A stretch of DNA of 64,000 nucleotides from Streptomyces cylindrosporus (GCF_022698165.1 NZ_JALDAY010000006.1:248001-312000); one strand, 5' to 3'. Counted from the stretch's first letter, positions 1 through 13,581 are shown. Program-made: numbers and translations. The notes: generated by a model from the letters alone, not told the origin.

Positions 1-122
1 CATCGGAGTCTGGGCAGTGGATGATCCCGCTCGGCGCGATCTGGCGTCAACTTGGACTGCCCAAAGGGGACTTGACGGAACGGCTCCAACCACGAGGACC
101 GCCGGCTCTGCAACTGACCAAG

Positions 123-162
123 CCGCGGGCCCGCCTTCGGGGATCACCGAGGGGGCCCGCGG
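123..162 (-). terminator. hairpin terminator after the sigma factor gene
   Basis: A perfect 10-bp inverted repeat (CCGCGGGCCC at 123-132, GGGCCCGCGG at 153-162) encloses a 20-nt loop. It lies 25 nt past the stop of the leftward sigma factor gene. No U-tract is visible, which is normal for GC-rich actinobacterial terminators. Confidence 0.6.
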
Positions 163-187
163 GGACGTCGTACGGCCGGAATGCGGC

Positions 188-1027
188 TCAGCCGGTGGGG
201 AGCATGCCTTCGCGCAGTCGGGCCAGGAGGCGGTTCAGCAGGCGGGAGACGTGCATCTGCGAGATCCCCAGCCGCTCGCCGATCTCGGCCTGTGTGCGCT
301 CCTCCACGAAACGCATGTGGAGCAGGAGCCGGTCCCGCTCGTCCAGTTGGGCGACCAGGGGTGCCAACGCGTGGAAGTCCTCGACCAGTTCCAGCTTGGT
401 GTCCTCGCGGCCGATGAAGTCCGCCAGGACGCTCTCGCCCTCCTCGCCGGTGGAAATGGCCGCGTCGAGGGAGGCGGAGGTGTAGCCGTTGGACGCCAGG
501 CGCGCCTCGATGACCTCCTCCTCCGACAGGCACATCAGCTGCGACAGCTCCGCGACCGTGGGCGTGCGGCCCAGACGGCTGCTCAGTTCCTCGGTCGCCT
601 GCGCCAGTTGCGCGCGGGCCTCCTGGAGGCGGCGCGGGACGTGGACGGCCCAGGAGGTGTCGCGGAAGAAGCGCTTGATCTCGCCGACGATGTACGGGAT
701 CGAGAAGGACGTGAACTCCACCTCGCGCGCCACCTCGAAGCGGTCGATCGCCTTGATCAGCCCGATCACCCCGACCTGGACGATGTCCTCCATCTCCTGC
801 GGCCCCCGGCTGCGGAACCGTGCGGCGGCGTAGCGCACCAGCGAGAGGTTCATCTCGATCAGCGTGTTGCGCGCGTACTGATGCTCTTCCGTACCCTCCT
901 CCAGCTGGGCCAGCCGAGCCAGGAAGAGCCGGGTCAACTCCCGTGCGTCCTTGGGAGTGACCTGGGAAGGATCAGTGCCCTCCGGCAGTCGCACCGCGCC
1001 GGCCCGGGTCGTCAACGCCGCCGTCAT
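188..1027 (-). CDS. SigB/SigF/SigG-type RNA polymerase sigma factor
   Basis: Alternative sigma factor of the stress/sporulation group (about 279 aa), directing RNA polymerase to stress or developmental promoters. Region 2 is seen around residues 50-115 (EDIVQVGVIGLIKAIDRF and the promoter-melting segment before FRDTSWAVHVPRR), region 3 follows, and the region 4 helix-turn-helix is at the C-terminus (TQAEIGERLGISQMHVSRLL). The ATG at 1027 is chosen because AAAGG lies 8 nt upstream; a TTG two codons earlier is possible. Such sigma factors are held by RsbW-type anti-sigma kinases and released by STAS antagonists, and both kinds of gene lie within the next 2 kb. Which pair controls it is not shown by sequence. 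Terminator at 123-162. Confidence 0.93.
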   Translation of the reverse strand: MTAALTTRAGAVRLPEGTDPSQVTPKDARELTRLFLARLAQLEEGTEEHQYARNTLIEMNLSLVRYAAARFRSRGPQEMEDIVQVGVIGLIKAIDRFEVAREVEFTSFSIPYIVGEIKRFFRDTSWAVHVPRRLQEARAQLAQATEELSSRLGRTPTVAELSQLMCLSEEEVIEARLASNGYTSASLDAAISTGEEGESVLADFIGREDTKLELVEDFHALAPLVAQLDERDRLLLHMRFVEERTQAEIGERLGISQMHVSRLLNRLLARLREGMLPTG

Positions 1028-1164
1028 GTTCAATGCCTTTCCCTCGTTCTCAACACGGCTGGTCGGCCGCTCGCGCTGCCGGATACCCCGGATTCCTCAT
1101 CCCATCGCCTTTGTTCAAGGCGAGATCCGCACGTGACCGAAGTCGGACCCGTCAGCGCTCGTTT

Positions 1165-1677
1165 TCAGCCGCCGGACTCCGTCGGCGAGGGCCGGCCCGC
1201 CGGATGTCCGGGGTCTATGTCGAGCGTCTGACGCAGCCTCAACAAGGGTCCCTCGCGCCGCCCGCCCCACTGCACCGGTTCGACCACGAAGCCGACGTGA
1301 TCGCCGCCCGCGTCGAGGCATCGCTCGATGCGACCGACGAACCAGGCCGCCACGTCCGTCAGGACCACTGCCCCGCCGTATCCCTGTGTCCACCGCACCT
1401 GTGCGAACTTGTCGGAGTCGGCACCGCACTCGCCGCCGAAGAGGGCGGCCAGATCGTGCTGGTCGCGGGTGAGCAGATGGACTCCCAGGCAGCCTGCGGC
1501 ACGCGCGGTCTCGTAGGTGTGGTTCGCCGTGGAGAGCCACACCGTGAAGCGCACCGGCTCCAGGGAGCACTGCGAGAAGAACCCCACCAGACAGCCCGAC
1601 CGCCGCTCCCCGACGGCGGCCGTGACCACGCACATCTCGGGATCGAGCCGGTCGGTGAACGCGTCGGACTCGGGCAC
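1165..1677 (-). CDS. flavin reductase-like (FMN-binding split barrel) protein
   Basis: About 170 aa, the usual size for a flavin reductase-like domain, which binds FMN or FAD and supplies reduced flavin or acts as a small flavoprotein. The N-terminal segment (RLDPEMCVVTAAVGERRSGC then LVGFFSQCSLEPVRFTVWLS) matches the family pattern in which a Ser/Thr-Gln-Cys/Ser segment contacts the flavin phosphate. The tail is short and Arg/Pro rich. The GTG at 1677 has GGGAG 9 nt upstream. It lies between the RsbW-like gene and the sigma factor gene on the same strand with about 80 and 137 nt gaps, so co-transcription is possible. The substrate is unknown. Confidence 0.75.
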   Translation of the reverse strand: MPESDAFTDRLDPEMCVVTAAVGERRSGCLVGFFSQCSLEPVRFTVWLSTANHTYETARAAGCLGVHLLTRDQHDLAALFGGECGADSDKFAQVRWTQGYGGAVVLTDVAAWFVGRIERCLDAGGDHVGFVVEPVQWGGRREGPLLRLRQTLDIDPGHPAGRPSPTESGG

Positions 1678-1757
1678 CTGCCGTCACTCCCGTCCCATGT
1701 CGCCGCCTGCGCACCGCCTGCCGCCCGAGTGCCCCTCGCGCGCCTCGGCACACCGCC

Positions 1758-2189
1758 TCAGCCGCCGAGGCCCACCGGGTCGTCGAACAGGGCGAGGCGT
1801 GCGGTGATGCGCTTGCCGACGGGCTCTCGCTGCGCGGCGAACCCGTCGACCACCGCCATCACGATCTCCAGACCGTGCTGCCCCACCCGTCCGGCGTCGG
1901 TGGCGCGGGCCGTGGGCAGGGCCGGATCGGTGTCCCACACCGCGATCTCCACCCATCCCCCGGCGACGCGCAGCTGCAGCAGCACCGGGCCGGGAGCGTA
2001 CTTCAGCGCGTTCGTCACCAGCTCGCTGACCACCAGCTGCGTCAGGTCCATGGCGCGTGCCGACACCGGCAGACCCCGCTCGGACTGGAGCCGCGCCAGG
2101 AACTCCGACGCCCTGGCCCTGGCGTCGGCGATACAACCGACCTCGCCGTCCAGAGCCACGGTCACCTCGGCGGGCGCGTCATCCGGCAT
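1758..2189 (-). CDS. RsbW-like anti-sigma factor / serine kinase (HATPase)
   Basis: Small GHKL-ATPase of the anti-sigma regulatory type (about 143 aa). Such proteins bind a sigma factor and phosphorylate a STAS antagonist. The N-box is clear (LVVSELVTNALKYAPGPV), followed by an Asp motif (AVWDTDPALP) and a G-box (VGQHGLEIVMAVVDGF). I place the start at the ATG at 2189 because GGAGGAG lies about 9 nt upstream; an in-frame ATG at 2249 has no such site. It is divergent from the STAS gene at 2394, with a 204-nt shared control region, an arrangement expected for a kinase/antagonist pair. The cognate sigma factor is probably, but not provably, the one at 188-1027. Confidence 0.85.
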   Translation of the reverse strand: MPDDAPAEVTVALDGEVGCIADARARASEFLARLQSERGLPVSARAMDLTQLVVSELVTNALKYAPGPVLLQLRVAGGWVEIAVWDTDPALPTARATDAGRVGQHGLEIVMAVVDGFAAQREPVGKRITARLALFDDPVGLGG

Positions 2190-2393
2190 CCGGGAACACT
2201 CCTCCAACAGGACAGGCTCCCTGCCGACCATGTGCAATACCCCGTTCATGAGCGCGCGACTTCCCCGAAATTCCCGCCCTACACCTGCGCCACGCGTACA
2301 TGTGTGGGCCATGTGCACGCATCGCGCACGGTTTCCGGGGCAACGGTGCCAACGAAGACATGGCCGGTCCCGTCGAGTACGCAGGGGATACGA

Positions 2394-2759
2394 GTGGCGG
2401 ACAACCAGGAAGCAGCGGAGCACGGTGGGCTGCACGTGGTCCGGACCGAGGCCGACGGAGTCGTCGTTCTCAGCCTCCGCGGCGAGATCGACCACCAGAA
2501 CGCCGGCGCCATCACCCGGGCCGTGCCTCCGGCCGACCCCACCGCCGGACACCGGGTGGTCGTGGATCTGAGCCGGGTGACGTTCATGGACTCCAGCGGG
2601 ATCAACGCCCTCATCGCCGTCCACCAGTCCGCGCAGGCGGCGCGGGGATGGCTGAGGCTCGCGGGCGCCCAGGGCCCCGTGCTGCGGACGGTGCAGCTCG
2701 TGGGTCTCGACACCATCGTCACCTGTCACCCGACCGTCCAGGACGCCCTCGCCCGGTGA
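2394..2759 (+). CDS. STAS-domain anti-sigma factor antagonist
   Basis: About 121 aa, a single STAS domain of the RsbV/SpoIIAA/BldG type. The phosphorylation loop is visible as RVTFMDSSGINALIAVH: the Ser pair after the Asp is the site that an anti-sigma kinase phosphorylates in this family. Dephosphorylated antagonist sequesters the kinase and frees the sigma factor. The GTG at 2394 has AGGGG about 6 nt upstream. Divergent neighbour is an RsbW-like kinase; five SpoIIE-type phosphatases elsewhere in the window are candidates to remove the phosphate. Confidence 0.9.
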   Translation: MADNQEAAEHGGLHVVRTEADGVVVLSLRGEIDHQNAGAITRAVPPADPTAGHRVVVDLSRVTFMDSSGINALIAVHQSAQAARGWLRLAGAQGPVLRTVQLVGLDTIVTCHPTVQDALAR

Positions 2760-2866
2760 CCGCCTCCGGCCGGTCGGCAAACCGAGGCGAGTACCCCGGC
2801 CGCGTGCCGTCATGCCGCCTTCTCCGCACATTTTCCGCACGGCCGGGAAGCTCGCTCCAGGCTTTG

Positions 2867-2882
2867 GTTGTCGTCCGACAAC
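2867..2882. promoter_or_regulatory. operator-like palindrome GTTGTC-N4-GACAAC, copy 1
   Basis: A perfect palindrome, GTTGTCGTCCGACAAC, in the 260-nt gap upstream of the poly-HAMP kinase, 137 nt before its start. Two related copies occur at 31780-31795 and 33829-33844. The shape suits a winged-helix dimer such as MarR. The rest of 2760-3019 shows no gene. Confidence 0.5.
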
Positions 2883-3019
2883 TGCGTTAACCTTCACCGG
2901 ATTTCCTCACCGTGCGAATCCGTGAACAGCGGAAACGCGGGCGGTGGGCAGGGCTTCACGGCCCGGCGCGGTTCCGAGCCCTCGGCGTGGGGGCTCCTGG
3001 GAGCGGGACGAGGGTGCGC

Positions 3020-7294
<4,275 letters not shown>

Positions 7295-7371
7295 CCGGAC
7301 GGGCACGCCGCCCGGCGTGCCCGTCGCCCCTGCGCCGTCCCTGGACGTCCGAGCCGAGGAACCGTCTTCAC

Positions 7372-9864
7372 GTGAGCCGACTTCACCAGCCGTCCGACCC
7401 GGACGTCCCCGCCACCGGCGGGGTGCCCCGGCCCGCAGCGGGGCCCGCCCAAGTGCCGGCCACCCGCCCGGGCACCGCCCCGGGCCGGGCCGGCAACGAC
7501 GGTGAGGACGCCGTCGTCCAGACCTCCCCCGTCGGGAGACTGGCCGCGACCGTGGAGCGGCTTCGCCGCGAGGTGCGGGCGGCGCAGGCCGAGGCCGACG
7601 GGCGCGCCCTGATCGAGCTGGCCAAGGGCATCCTCGTCGAGCGGCTGGGCTGCGGGCCGGCGCAGGCCGCGCGCCAGCTCGCCGAACTGACCGAACAGGC
7701 GGGCGTGACACCGCTGGAGTTCGCCGTCGAGGTCATCAACCAGGCCTCCCGCGACCGGCTCTCCGAAGTGACAGCAGCCTTCCTCGCAGCCGCCGCGGGC
7801 CGAAACAGCGCACCAGACGCACCGGAACACAGCTCGTCCGCCGTGGGACTGCGGTCCGCGGAGAGCGCCGCACTGGCCGCCCAGGATGCGCAGGCCGTCG
7901 CCGACTCCCTGCTGGAACACGCCCTCACCCCGCTCGGCGCGGTGGCCGTGGCCATCTGGGCGCTGGGGGCCGACGGCTCCCTCACCCTCGCGGGCAGCGC
8001 CGGCTTCTCCCCCGCCGAGGCGAGCCGCTGGCGGCATGTCCCGCCGGGGGTGGCGACTGTTGCGCGCCGCGGCCTCACCGAGCGGACGGGCGAGTGGATC
8101 GGCCGCCTGAGCGAGACCGGCCTGCCGTCCGTCGGTCAGCACCAGCACCCCGAGGGCGGCCGGGCCGCCGTGCCGGCGTCGGCCGCGGGCCGTATCCACG
8201 GCGTTCTGGAAATCGTCTGGCCTACGCCGCTGGAGCCTCAACCCCCGCAGATCGTCCGCCAGATCGAGGCCCTGGCCGAACTGTGCGCGCACACCCTGGA
8301 GACCAATGCCCTGAGCGGCCCGGACGACGACCCGAGCCCCCGTCTCCTGCCCGACGCCGCCGAGCTGATGGACCTGGCCGACGGCCTGCACGACCCCGCG
8401 CTGGTCCTGGTCCCGCAGGTGGACGCCGACGGAAACCTCGTCGACTTCCGCATCCACCATGTCAACGCCCGCTTCCTCGACCCCGCGGGACGGCCCCGGG
8501 GAGTCGTCAGCGGAGCGCTGCTCCTCGAGGCGTACCCCATGGCCGCCGGCGAGAGCGGACTGTTCGAACAGATCGAACGCGTCTACGCGACGGGCGAGCC
8601 CTTCCGCACCCAGCGCATGCGGCTGACCGCCCTGGTGGACGAGGTACCGCTGGCCGCGGTCGCCGACATCAGCATCAGCCGGCACGGCGGGAGCGTCCTG
8701 CTGCTGTGGCGCACGGAGGACGAGACGGCACGGCTGGCCAACCTGCTCCAGCACGCCCAGCGTCTGGCCCGTATCGGCGGTTTCGAGGAGAACCTCCTGA
8801 CCGGCGAGATCACCTGGAACGGCCAGCTCCACCACCTCTACGGCCAGTCGCCCGCCGACGGGCCGGTCCCCCTGGAGCAGCTGCCCGCCCACGCCCACCC
8901 CGACGACGCCGTCGCCCTCGGCCGCTTCCTGCGCACGGTCCTGCACCACCACCGGCCTGCGGCCGCCGCCTTCCGGCTGCAGCGGCCCGACGGCGTCACC
9001 CGGCACATCCGGGTGGCCGCCGAGCCGGTCCTCGACTCCGACGGCCGCCTGTACGTCGTGCGCGGCGCCTACCAGGACATCTCCGCCCACCACTGGACGG
9101 AGGTCGCCCTCGCCGCCACCCGCGACCAACTCGCCCACAGCGAGCAGCAGGCCAGCGAACGGCACCGGCTGGCCCTCCAGTTGCAGCACGCCATCATGCC
9201 GCCCGCCCAGGCCCCGCTGGAGCGGCCGGGGCTGCGCGTCGCCGTGCGCTACCGGCCCGCCGAGACCGAGCAGTTGGTCGGCGGCGACTGGTACGACGCT
9301 GTCGTGCTCCCCTCCGGGCTGGTGCTGCTGTGCGTGGGGGACGTCGCCGGGCACGGCATCGAGGCGGCGACCAACATGGTCGTCCTGCGCAACGCGCTGC
9401 GCGGTCTCGCCGTCACCGGTGCCGGGCCGGGGCAGCTGCTGTCCTGGCTCAACATGGTGGCCCACCATCTGACCGGATCCGTCACCGCCACGGCGGTCTG
9501 CGGCCTGTACGACCCGGACCGCCGCAGCCTGCGCTGGGCCAGGGCGGGCCATCTGCCGCCCGTGCTGGTGCGCGGGAGCGAGGCCACTCCCCTGCCGCTG
9601 GTCACGGGGCTGCTGCTCGGTGCCGTGCCGGAGGCGGCCTATGAGGAGCACGAGGTGCAACTCGCCGTCGACGACACCTTGTTGATGTACACGGACGGCT
9701 TGATCGAGCGCCGCGACCGCTCGGTGGAGGAGTCTTTGACCCACCTGCTGACGATGGCGCGCACTCTTCAGCCCACGCTGGAACAGCAGTTGGACCGCCT
9801 GCTCACCCACAGCAGATCCGACACGGACGACGACACGTGCGTCGTCGGTGTCCGGGTGACCTAG
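7372..9864 (+). CDS. ANTAR-GAF-PAS-SpoIIE (PP2C) phosphatase
   Basis: About 830 aa. After a Pro-rich start (residues 1-60) an ANTAR-like RNA-binding domain is seen (ALIELAKGILVERLGCGPAQAARQLAELTEQ in part, about 80-140). A GAF-like region (about 185-310), two PAS-like regions (about 335-450 and 470-590; LARIGGFEENLLTGEITWNG in the second) and a C-terminal SpoIIE phosphatase follow. The metal motifs look complete: VGGDWYDAV, VGDVAGHGIEAAT, MYTDGLIERR and DDDTCVVGV. Such enzymes dephosphorylate STAS antagonists. ANTAR on a PP2C phosphatase suggests an RNA or phosphorelay output in the same chain. Start GTG 7372 has GAGGA about 11 nt upstream. Likely co-transcribed with the poly-HAMP kinase. Confidence 0.88.
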   Translation: MSRLHQPSDPDVPATGGVPRPAAGPAQVPATRPGTAPGRAGNDGEDAVVQTSPVGRLAATVERLRREVRAAQAEADGRALIELAKGILVERLGCGPAQAARQLAELTEQAGVTPLEFAVEVINQASRDRLSEVTAAFLAAAAGRNSAPDAPEHSSSAVGLRSAESAALAAQDAQAVADSLLEHALTPLGAVAVAIWALGADGSLTLAGSAGFSPAEASRWRHVPPGVATVARRGLTERTGEWIGRLSETGLPSVGQHQHPEGGRAAVPASAAGRIHGVLEIVWPTPLEPQPPQIVRQIEALAELCAHTLETNALSGPDDDPSPRLLPDAAELMDLADGLHDPALVLVPQVDADGNLVDFRIHHVNARFLDPAGRPRGVVSGALLLEAYPMAAGESGLFEQIERVYATGEPFRTQRMRLTALVDEVPLAAVADISISRHGGSVLLLWRTEDETARLANLLQHAQRLARIGGFEENLLTGEITWNGQLHHLYGQSPADGPVPLEQLPAHAHPDDAVALGRFLRTVLHHHRPAAAAFRLQRPDGVTRHIRVAAEPVLDSDGRLYVVRGAYQDISAHHWTEVALAATRDQLAHSEQQASERHRLALQLQHAIMPPAQAPLERPGLRVAVRYRPAETEQLVGGDWYDAVVLPSGLVLLCVGDVAGHGIEAATNMVVLRNALRGLAVTGAGPGQLLSWLNMVAHHLTGSVTATAVCGLYDPDRRSLRWARAGHLPPVLVRGSEATPLPLVTGLLLGAVPEAAYEEHEVQLAVDDTLLMYTDGLIERRDRSVEESLTHLLTMARTLQPTLEQQLDRLLTHSRSDTDDDTCVVGVRVT

Positions 9865-9876
9865 TGGGGGGGCCGG

Positions 9877-10680
9877 TCAGCTCCGGTGGCGGTAGTAGGT
9901 GATCTCGTCCGTCGTCGCGTAGTTGCCGTGGTCAACGTCGATGACCGTGAACACGGCGACGTCGCCGTTGGTCGTGTCGCGCAGGCAGACGGTGCGGCCC
10001 GGTGGGGCCTGGCGGAAGTGGATGCGTCCCTCGGTGGGGTGGCGGGTGGCCTTGGCGGCGCACTGGGCGGGGCTCGGCACGGTGTTGCCGGGGACGACGT
10101 AGGCATCGGTCAGCGGCTGGATTTCGAAGGCGCCCTTGCCGTCGCCGCCGGCGTTCGTGCTGACGCTCCATGCGGTCTCGGAACCGCTGACCGCCCCGGC
10201 GCGCAGGTCGAAGAAGTAGTTGTAGTTCTTCAACGACAGCGTCCGGTGTCCGTAGACCAGGGTGTAGTCGCGGGAGGCTGACGTGGTGTCGCCGCTTCCG
10301 TCCTTCGGTGCCACCACCCCGTAGACGATGGCCCCCACGGCGGCTGTGGCAGCAGCCGTCACCACGGCGGTCGTCACGCGCTGGCGGGTTCTTGGGGGTC
10401 GTCCGGTGGAAGGTTCCGGTTCCGGGTCGGATGGATCCGGAACCGGGTCTGGGTCCGGGGGCGGGGACGGTGTGGTGGGCGGGGTGTCGTCGGCCCACGG
10501 CGACAGCGCCTTGTCGACCGCCCCGGAGGCCGCGACGGCGAAGGCGATGGCCACGGCCCACCGGTCGGCCGCGTCATGGGCGAGCCAGAGCACCGTCAGC
10601 GCGTACAGCCCAGCCAGCGCCGCGCCGAAGGTCCCCAGCGTCGCGAGGAACAAGACGGCTCTCCGGCGTCCTGCGTTCAC
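9877..10680 (-). CDS. membrane-anchored protein of unknown function
   Basis: About 267 aa, no family recognised. Two hydrophobic segments are near the start (LFLATLGTFGAALAGLYALT and the AVAIAFAVAASGAV region), then a Pro/Asp-rich linker with PDPDP-type repeats, a third hydrophobic segment (VVTAAATAAVGAIVYGVVA), and a probably extracytoplasmic C-terminal domain of about 130 aa ending TTDEITYYRHRS. The C-terminal half has beta-rich, carbohydrate-binding-like composition, but this is only an impression. The GTG at 10680 is chosen for GGGGGAG 5 nt upstream; an ATG ten codons earlier is possible. It converges with the phosphatase gene, the stops being 12 nt apart. Confidence 0.7.
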   Translation of the reverse strand: MNAGRRRAVLFLATLGTFGAALAGLYALTVLWLAHDAADRWAVAIAFAVAASGAVDKALSPWADDTPPTTPSPPPDPDPVPDPSDPEPEPSTGRPPRTRQRVTTAVVTAAATAAVGAIVYGVVAPKDGSGDTTSASRDYTLVYGHRTLSLKNYNYFFDLRAGAVSGSETAWSVSTNAGGDGKGAFEIQPLTDAYVVPGNTVPSPAQCAAKATRHPTEGRIHFRQAPPGRTVCLRDTTNGDVAVFTVIDVDHGNYATTDEITYYRHRS

Positions 10681-10779
10681 GTCCGCTCCCCCCTGCCACT
10701 CGTGACCCATCCCAGCTTGGCATGGAACAGACAAGGCGGGGAGAGGGGCGTGCGTCGAGCGGAAACTCTCACAACCGCC

Positions 10780-13581
10780 TTACAGGGGCGGCCAGTTGAC
10801 CGGATCGGCGACGCGGCCGAGGGCGTCGCGCAGTTGGGCGCGGGCCGTGATGCCGAGCTTGGGGAAGATCTTGTGGAGGTGGAAGCCGATGGTGCGGGGC
10901 GAGAGGTAGAGCCGGGCGCCGATGTCGCGGTTCGTGAGGCCCTCCGCGGCCAGTTGGGCGATCTGCAGCTCCTGCGGTGTCAGGTCGGCCAGGGCTTGGT
11001 GCGCGGCGGGAGGGGTCACGGTCACGCCCGTCGCACGCAGCTCCCCGGTGGCGCGCTCGGCCCAGGGGCGTGCGTCCAGTCGTCCGAAGATGTCGAGGGC
11101 GGTGGTGAGGTGGGGCCGGGCGTCGGCGGTGCGTCGGCGGCGCCGTAGCCACTCGGCGAAGTCGAGGCGGGCGAGGGCGTGTTCGAAGGGCCAGCGCGCG
11201 GCAGCCGGGTCCTCGACGGCCGCACGGAAGTGATGCTCGGCGTCGTCGGGGTCGCCGAGCAGGGCGCGGGCCCGGTGCACGATCGCGGCGAGGCGGGCGG
11301 AGCGGTGCTCCTCCAGTGTCCCTTCGGCGGCGCTGAGCACCGTGCGAGCGTCGTCCGTCTGTCCGGTGCGCACGGCTGCGGCGGCGAGATCGGCGAGCTG
11401 GTAGAGGGAGGCGTGGTAGTGGACCGGTGCCGGGCGGGCATCGTCGGTGAACGTGCGGCGCAGGTGGCCGTACGCCGACTCGTGGTCGCTCTGCGCCAGG
11501 GCCGCCAGGGCGAGGGCGTGGCGGTGACGAACGTACAGGCTGCGGGACTTGCGCAGGTCCCGGCCGCGGACGGCGTCCTCCGCCTGTGCTCGCGCGCCGG
11601 CGTGGTCCCCGCGGGCGGCCAGCAGGGTGGCCTGGAGAAGCGGTGAGCCCACGGCGACGTTGTCCGCGCCGGCCTCGGTGGCCATCCAGAAGGCTTCCTC
11701 GGCGGCGGATCGGGCCGCGTCCCAGGCTCCGCTCTCGAAGTGGGCCAGGGCGAGGGCCTGCGCGACGGTGCAGTTGGCGCCGGCGGTGGCGGCGCGGCGC
11801 AGCTGGTCCATGGCCTGCCCGAGCAGGCGTACGGCTTCGTCGGTCTCGTCCAGGATCCAGGCCGCGCCACCGAGTGAGACGAGCCCGGTCAGGGAGCCGT
11901 CGGGCAGGGCGTCGATGGCGTGGGCGAGGTTCTTCAGGGTCTGCTGGCGGTCCGTGAAGGGACTGCCGGCCGCCCGGGGCCAGACGCGGTCGGTCTCGTC
12001 CGGCTGCGGTGCGATAAGGTCGCCGATCCGCTGGAGTTCGTGCCGGTAGCGGGGATCGCCCGAGTTGTACGCAGGCGTCGCGGCCGTCCCCAGCGCGCTC
12101 AGGGCGAGAGCCGGTGCCGAGCCGGCCATCGATTCGGCCACGGGCAGCAGGAAGGCCAGGGAGTCGTCGTGCCGCAGCGTGACGGCGAGGGACCAGCCGG
12201 CGCGCAGGGAAGCCTCGGCGAGGAGCTGGGGGTCGTCGGTCAGTGTGCTGACGCGGCCGGCGCTCTCCCCCACCCACTGCGGATGCCCGGCGTACATGGC
12301 CGACGTGGCCGCGGCGAGCAGCCGCCGGGCCCGCTGCCGCGGATCGGGGGTGAGTTCGGCGGCGCGTTCGAGTGCGGTGGCCGCGGCCGCGTGTCCGCCA
12401 CGCTGCTGGAAGCGTTCCGCGCTCTCGGCCAGGGCGCGGGCGACATCCTCGTCGGGTCCGGAGGCGGCCGCGGCGAGGTGCCAGGCACGACGGTCGGGTT
12501 CGTGGGTGAGCGCGGCGGCGAGAGTGAGGTGGGCCTCGCGGCGTTCGGCGAAGGACGCGGCCTGGTAGACGGCGGAGCCGACCAGGGGGTGGCGCAGCCG
12601 GACCTGGCCGGCCTCCACGCGCACCAGCCCCGCCTGTTCTGCGGGTTCCCAGACCTGCGGTGTACCCGCGTCGGGCAGGGCGTCCAGGACGTCCGAGAGC
12701 TGTGCGGTGCCCGCGGCCGCCGCCACCAGCAGGGCGCGCCGCGTCGGGTCGGGGAGGGCGGGCAGGTCGGCGGCGAAGAGCTGCTCCAGCCGGGCGGTGA
12801 GGGGCAGCGAACCCGCCGCGCCGAAGTCCCGTATGCCCGGATCCCTGGCGAAGGCCCGGGCGAGCTCGATGAGGGCGAGGGGGTTACCTGCCGCCAGCTC
12901 CAGGATCCGCGCCCGAACCCGGCCCTGCGGGGGTCGTGGCCCGCTGTCCAGCAGGAGCCCGGCCGCGGCCCGGTCCAGCGGGCCGGCCGTCAGATGGGGG
13001 AAGTCACGGTCGAAGCGGGCCGGCACCGCTTCCTCGCGTGCCGCCAGCAGCAGGGCGGCTCGTTCCCCGTCCAGACGCCGTGCGACGAAGGCCAGCGTGT
13101 CCAGGGAGCCGACGTCCAGCCAGTGGGCGTCGTCGACGACGATCAGCAGCGGGCGCTCCGCCGCCGCGTCCGAGAGCAGCGTCAGCACCGCGGTCCTGAT
13201 CAACAGCGGGTCCGGCGCCGCCGCTTCGTCGGCCTCGCCCAGACCCAACGCATGGGAGAGGGCGTCACGTTGGCGCCCGGGCAGCCCGTCGATCCCGCCG
13301 AGGACCGGCCGCAGCAGCTGGTGCACCCCGGCGAAGCCGAGGTCCTGTTCGCCCTCGCAGCCACGTACCCGCAGCACGCGCAGGCCGCGCTCCGCGGCCT
13401 GTACGGCGGCCCGGTCGACCAGGGTGCTCTTGCCCGCACCCGGCTCTCCGGTCAGGACGAGCACCTTGGGGCCGTCGCCGTCCGTGGCGTCGATCAGCCG
13501 CGTGATGCGCGACAGTTCACGATCCCTGCCGAGGATCGCCGGCCCGTCAGCCCGCCCGGCACCGAAGGCACCCAAGTCCAT
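10780..13581 (-). CDS. LAL-family LuxR regulator (AAA ATPase plus C-terminal HTH), copy 1
   Basis: About 933 aa, typical for large ATP-binding LuxR regulators. The N-terminal STAND-type ATPase has Walker A GEPGAGKST and Walker B LLIVVDDAHWLD; a long TPR-like helical middle follows, and the C-terminal LuxR HTH is LTPQELQIAQLAAEGLTNRD with LSPRTIGFHLHKIFPKLGI. Such proteins switch on a target pathway after ligand or ATP binding. The ATG at 13581 has GGGGGGAG about 10 nt upstream. It is divergent from a second LAL gene at 13718; the 136-nt gap must hold both promoters. The targets cannot be read from sequence; the neighbouring esterase genes are candidates. Confidence 0.92.
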   Translation of the reverse strand: MDLGAFGAGRADGPAILGRDRELSRITRLIDATDGDGPKVLVLTGEPGAGKSTLVDRAAVQAAERGLRVLRVRGCEGEQDLGFAGVHQLLRPVLGGIDGLPGRQRDALSHALGLGEADEAAAPDPLLIRTAVLTLLSDAAAERPLLIVVDDAHWLDVGSLDTLAFVARRLDGERAALLLAAREEAVPARFDRDFPHLTAGPLDRAAAGLLLDSGPRPPQGRVRARILELAAGNPLALIELARAFARDPGIRDFGAAGSLPLTARLEQLFAADLPALPDPTRRALLVAAAAGTAQLSDVLDALPDAGTPQVWEPAEQAGLVRVEAGQVRLRHPLVGSAVYQAASFAERREAHLTLAAALTHEPDRRAWHLAAAASGPDEDVARALAESAERFQQRGGHAAAATALERAAELTPDPRQRARRLLAAATSAMYAGHPQWVGESAGRVSTLTDDPQLLAEASLRAGWSLAVTLRHDDSLAFLLPVAESMAGSAPALALSALGTAATPAYNSGDPRYRHELQRIGDLIAPQPDETDRVWPRAAGSPFTDRQQTLKNLAHAIDALPDGSLTGLVSLGGAAWILDETDEAVRLLGQAMDQLRRAATAGANCTVAQALALAHFESGAWDAARSAAEEAFWMATEAGADNVAVGSPLLQATLLAARGDHAGARAQAEDAVRGRDLRKSRSLYVRHRHALALAALAQSDHESAYGHLRRTFTDDARPAPVHYHASLYQLADLAAAAVRTGQTDDARTVLSAAEGTLEEHRSARLAAIVHRARALLGDPDDAEHHFRAAVEDPAAARWPFEHALARLDFAEWLRRRRRTADARPHLTTALDIFGRLDARPWAERATGELRATGVTVTPPAAHQALADLTPQELQIAQLAAEGLTNRDIGARLYLSPRTIGFHLHKIFPKLGITARAQLRDALGRVADPVNWPPL

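Noticed and set aside
1083..1088. GGGTAT on the reverse strand before the sigma factor gene, like a SigB-type -10
   Set aside because: No matching -35 element (GNNT at 14-16 nt) could be found. The same applies to GGGTAT at 2237-2242.
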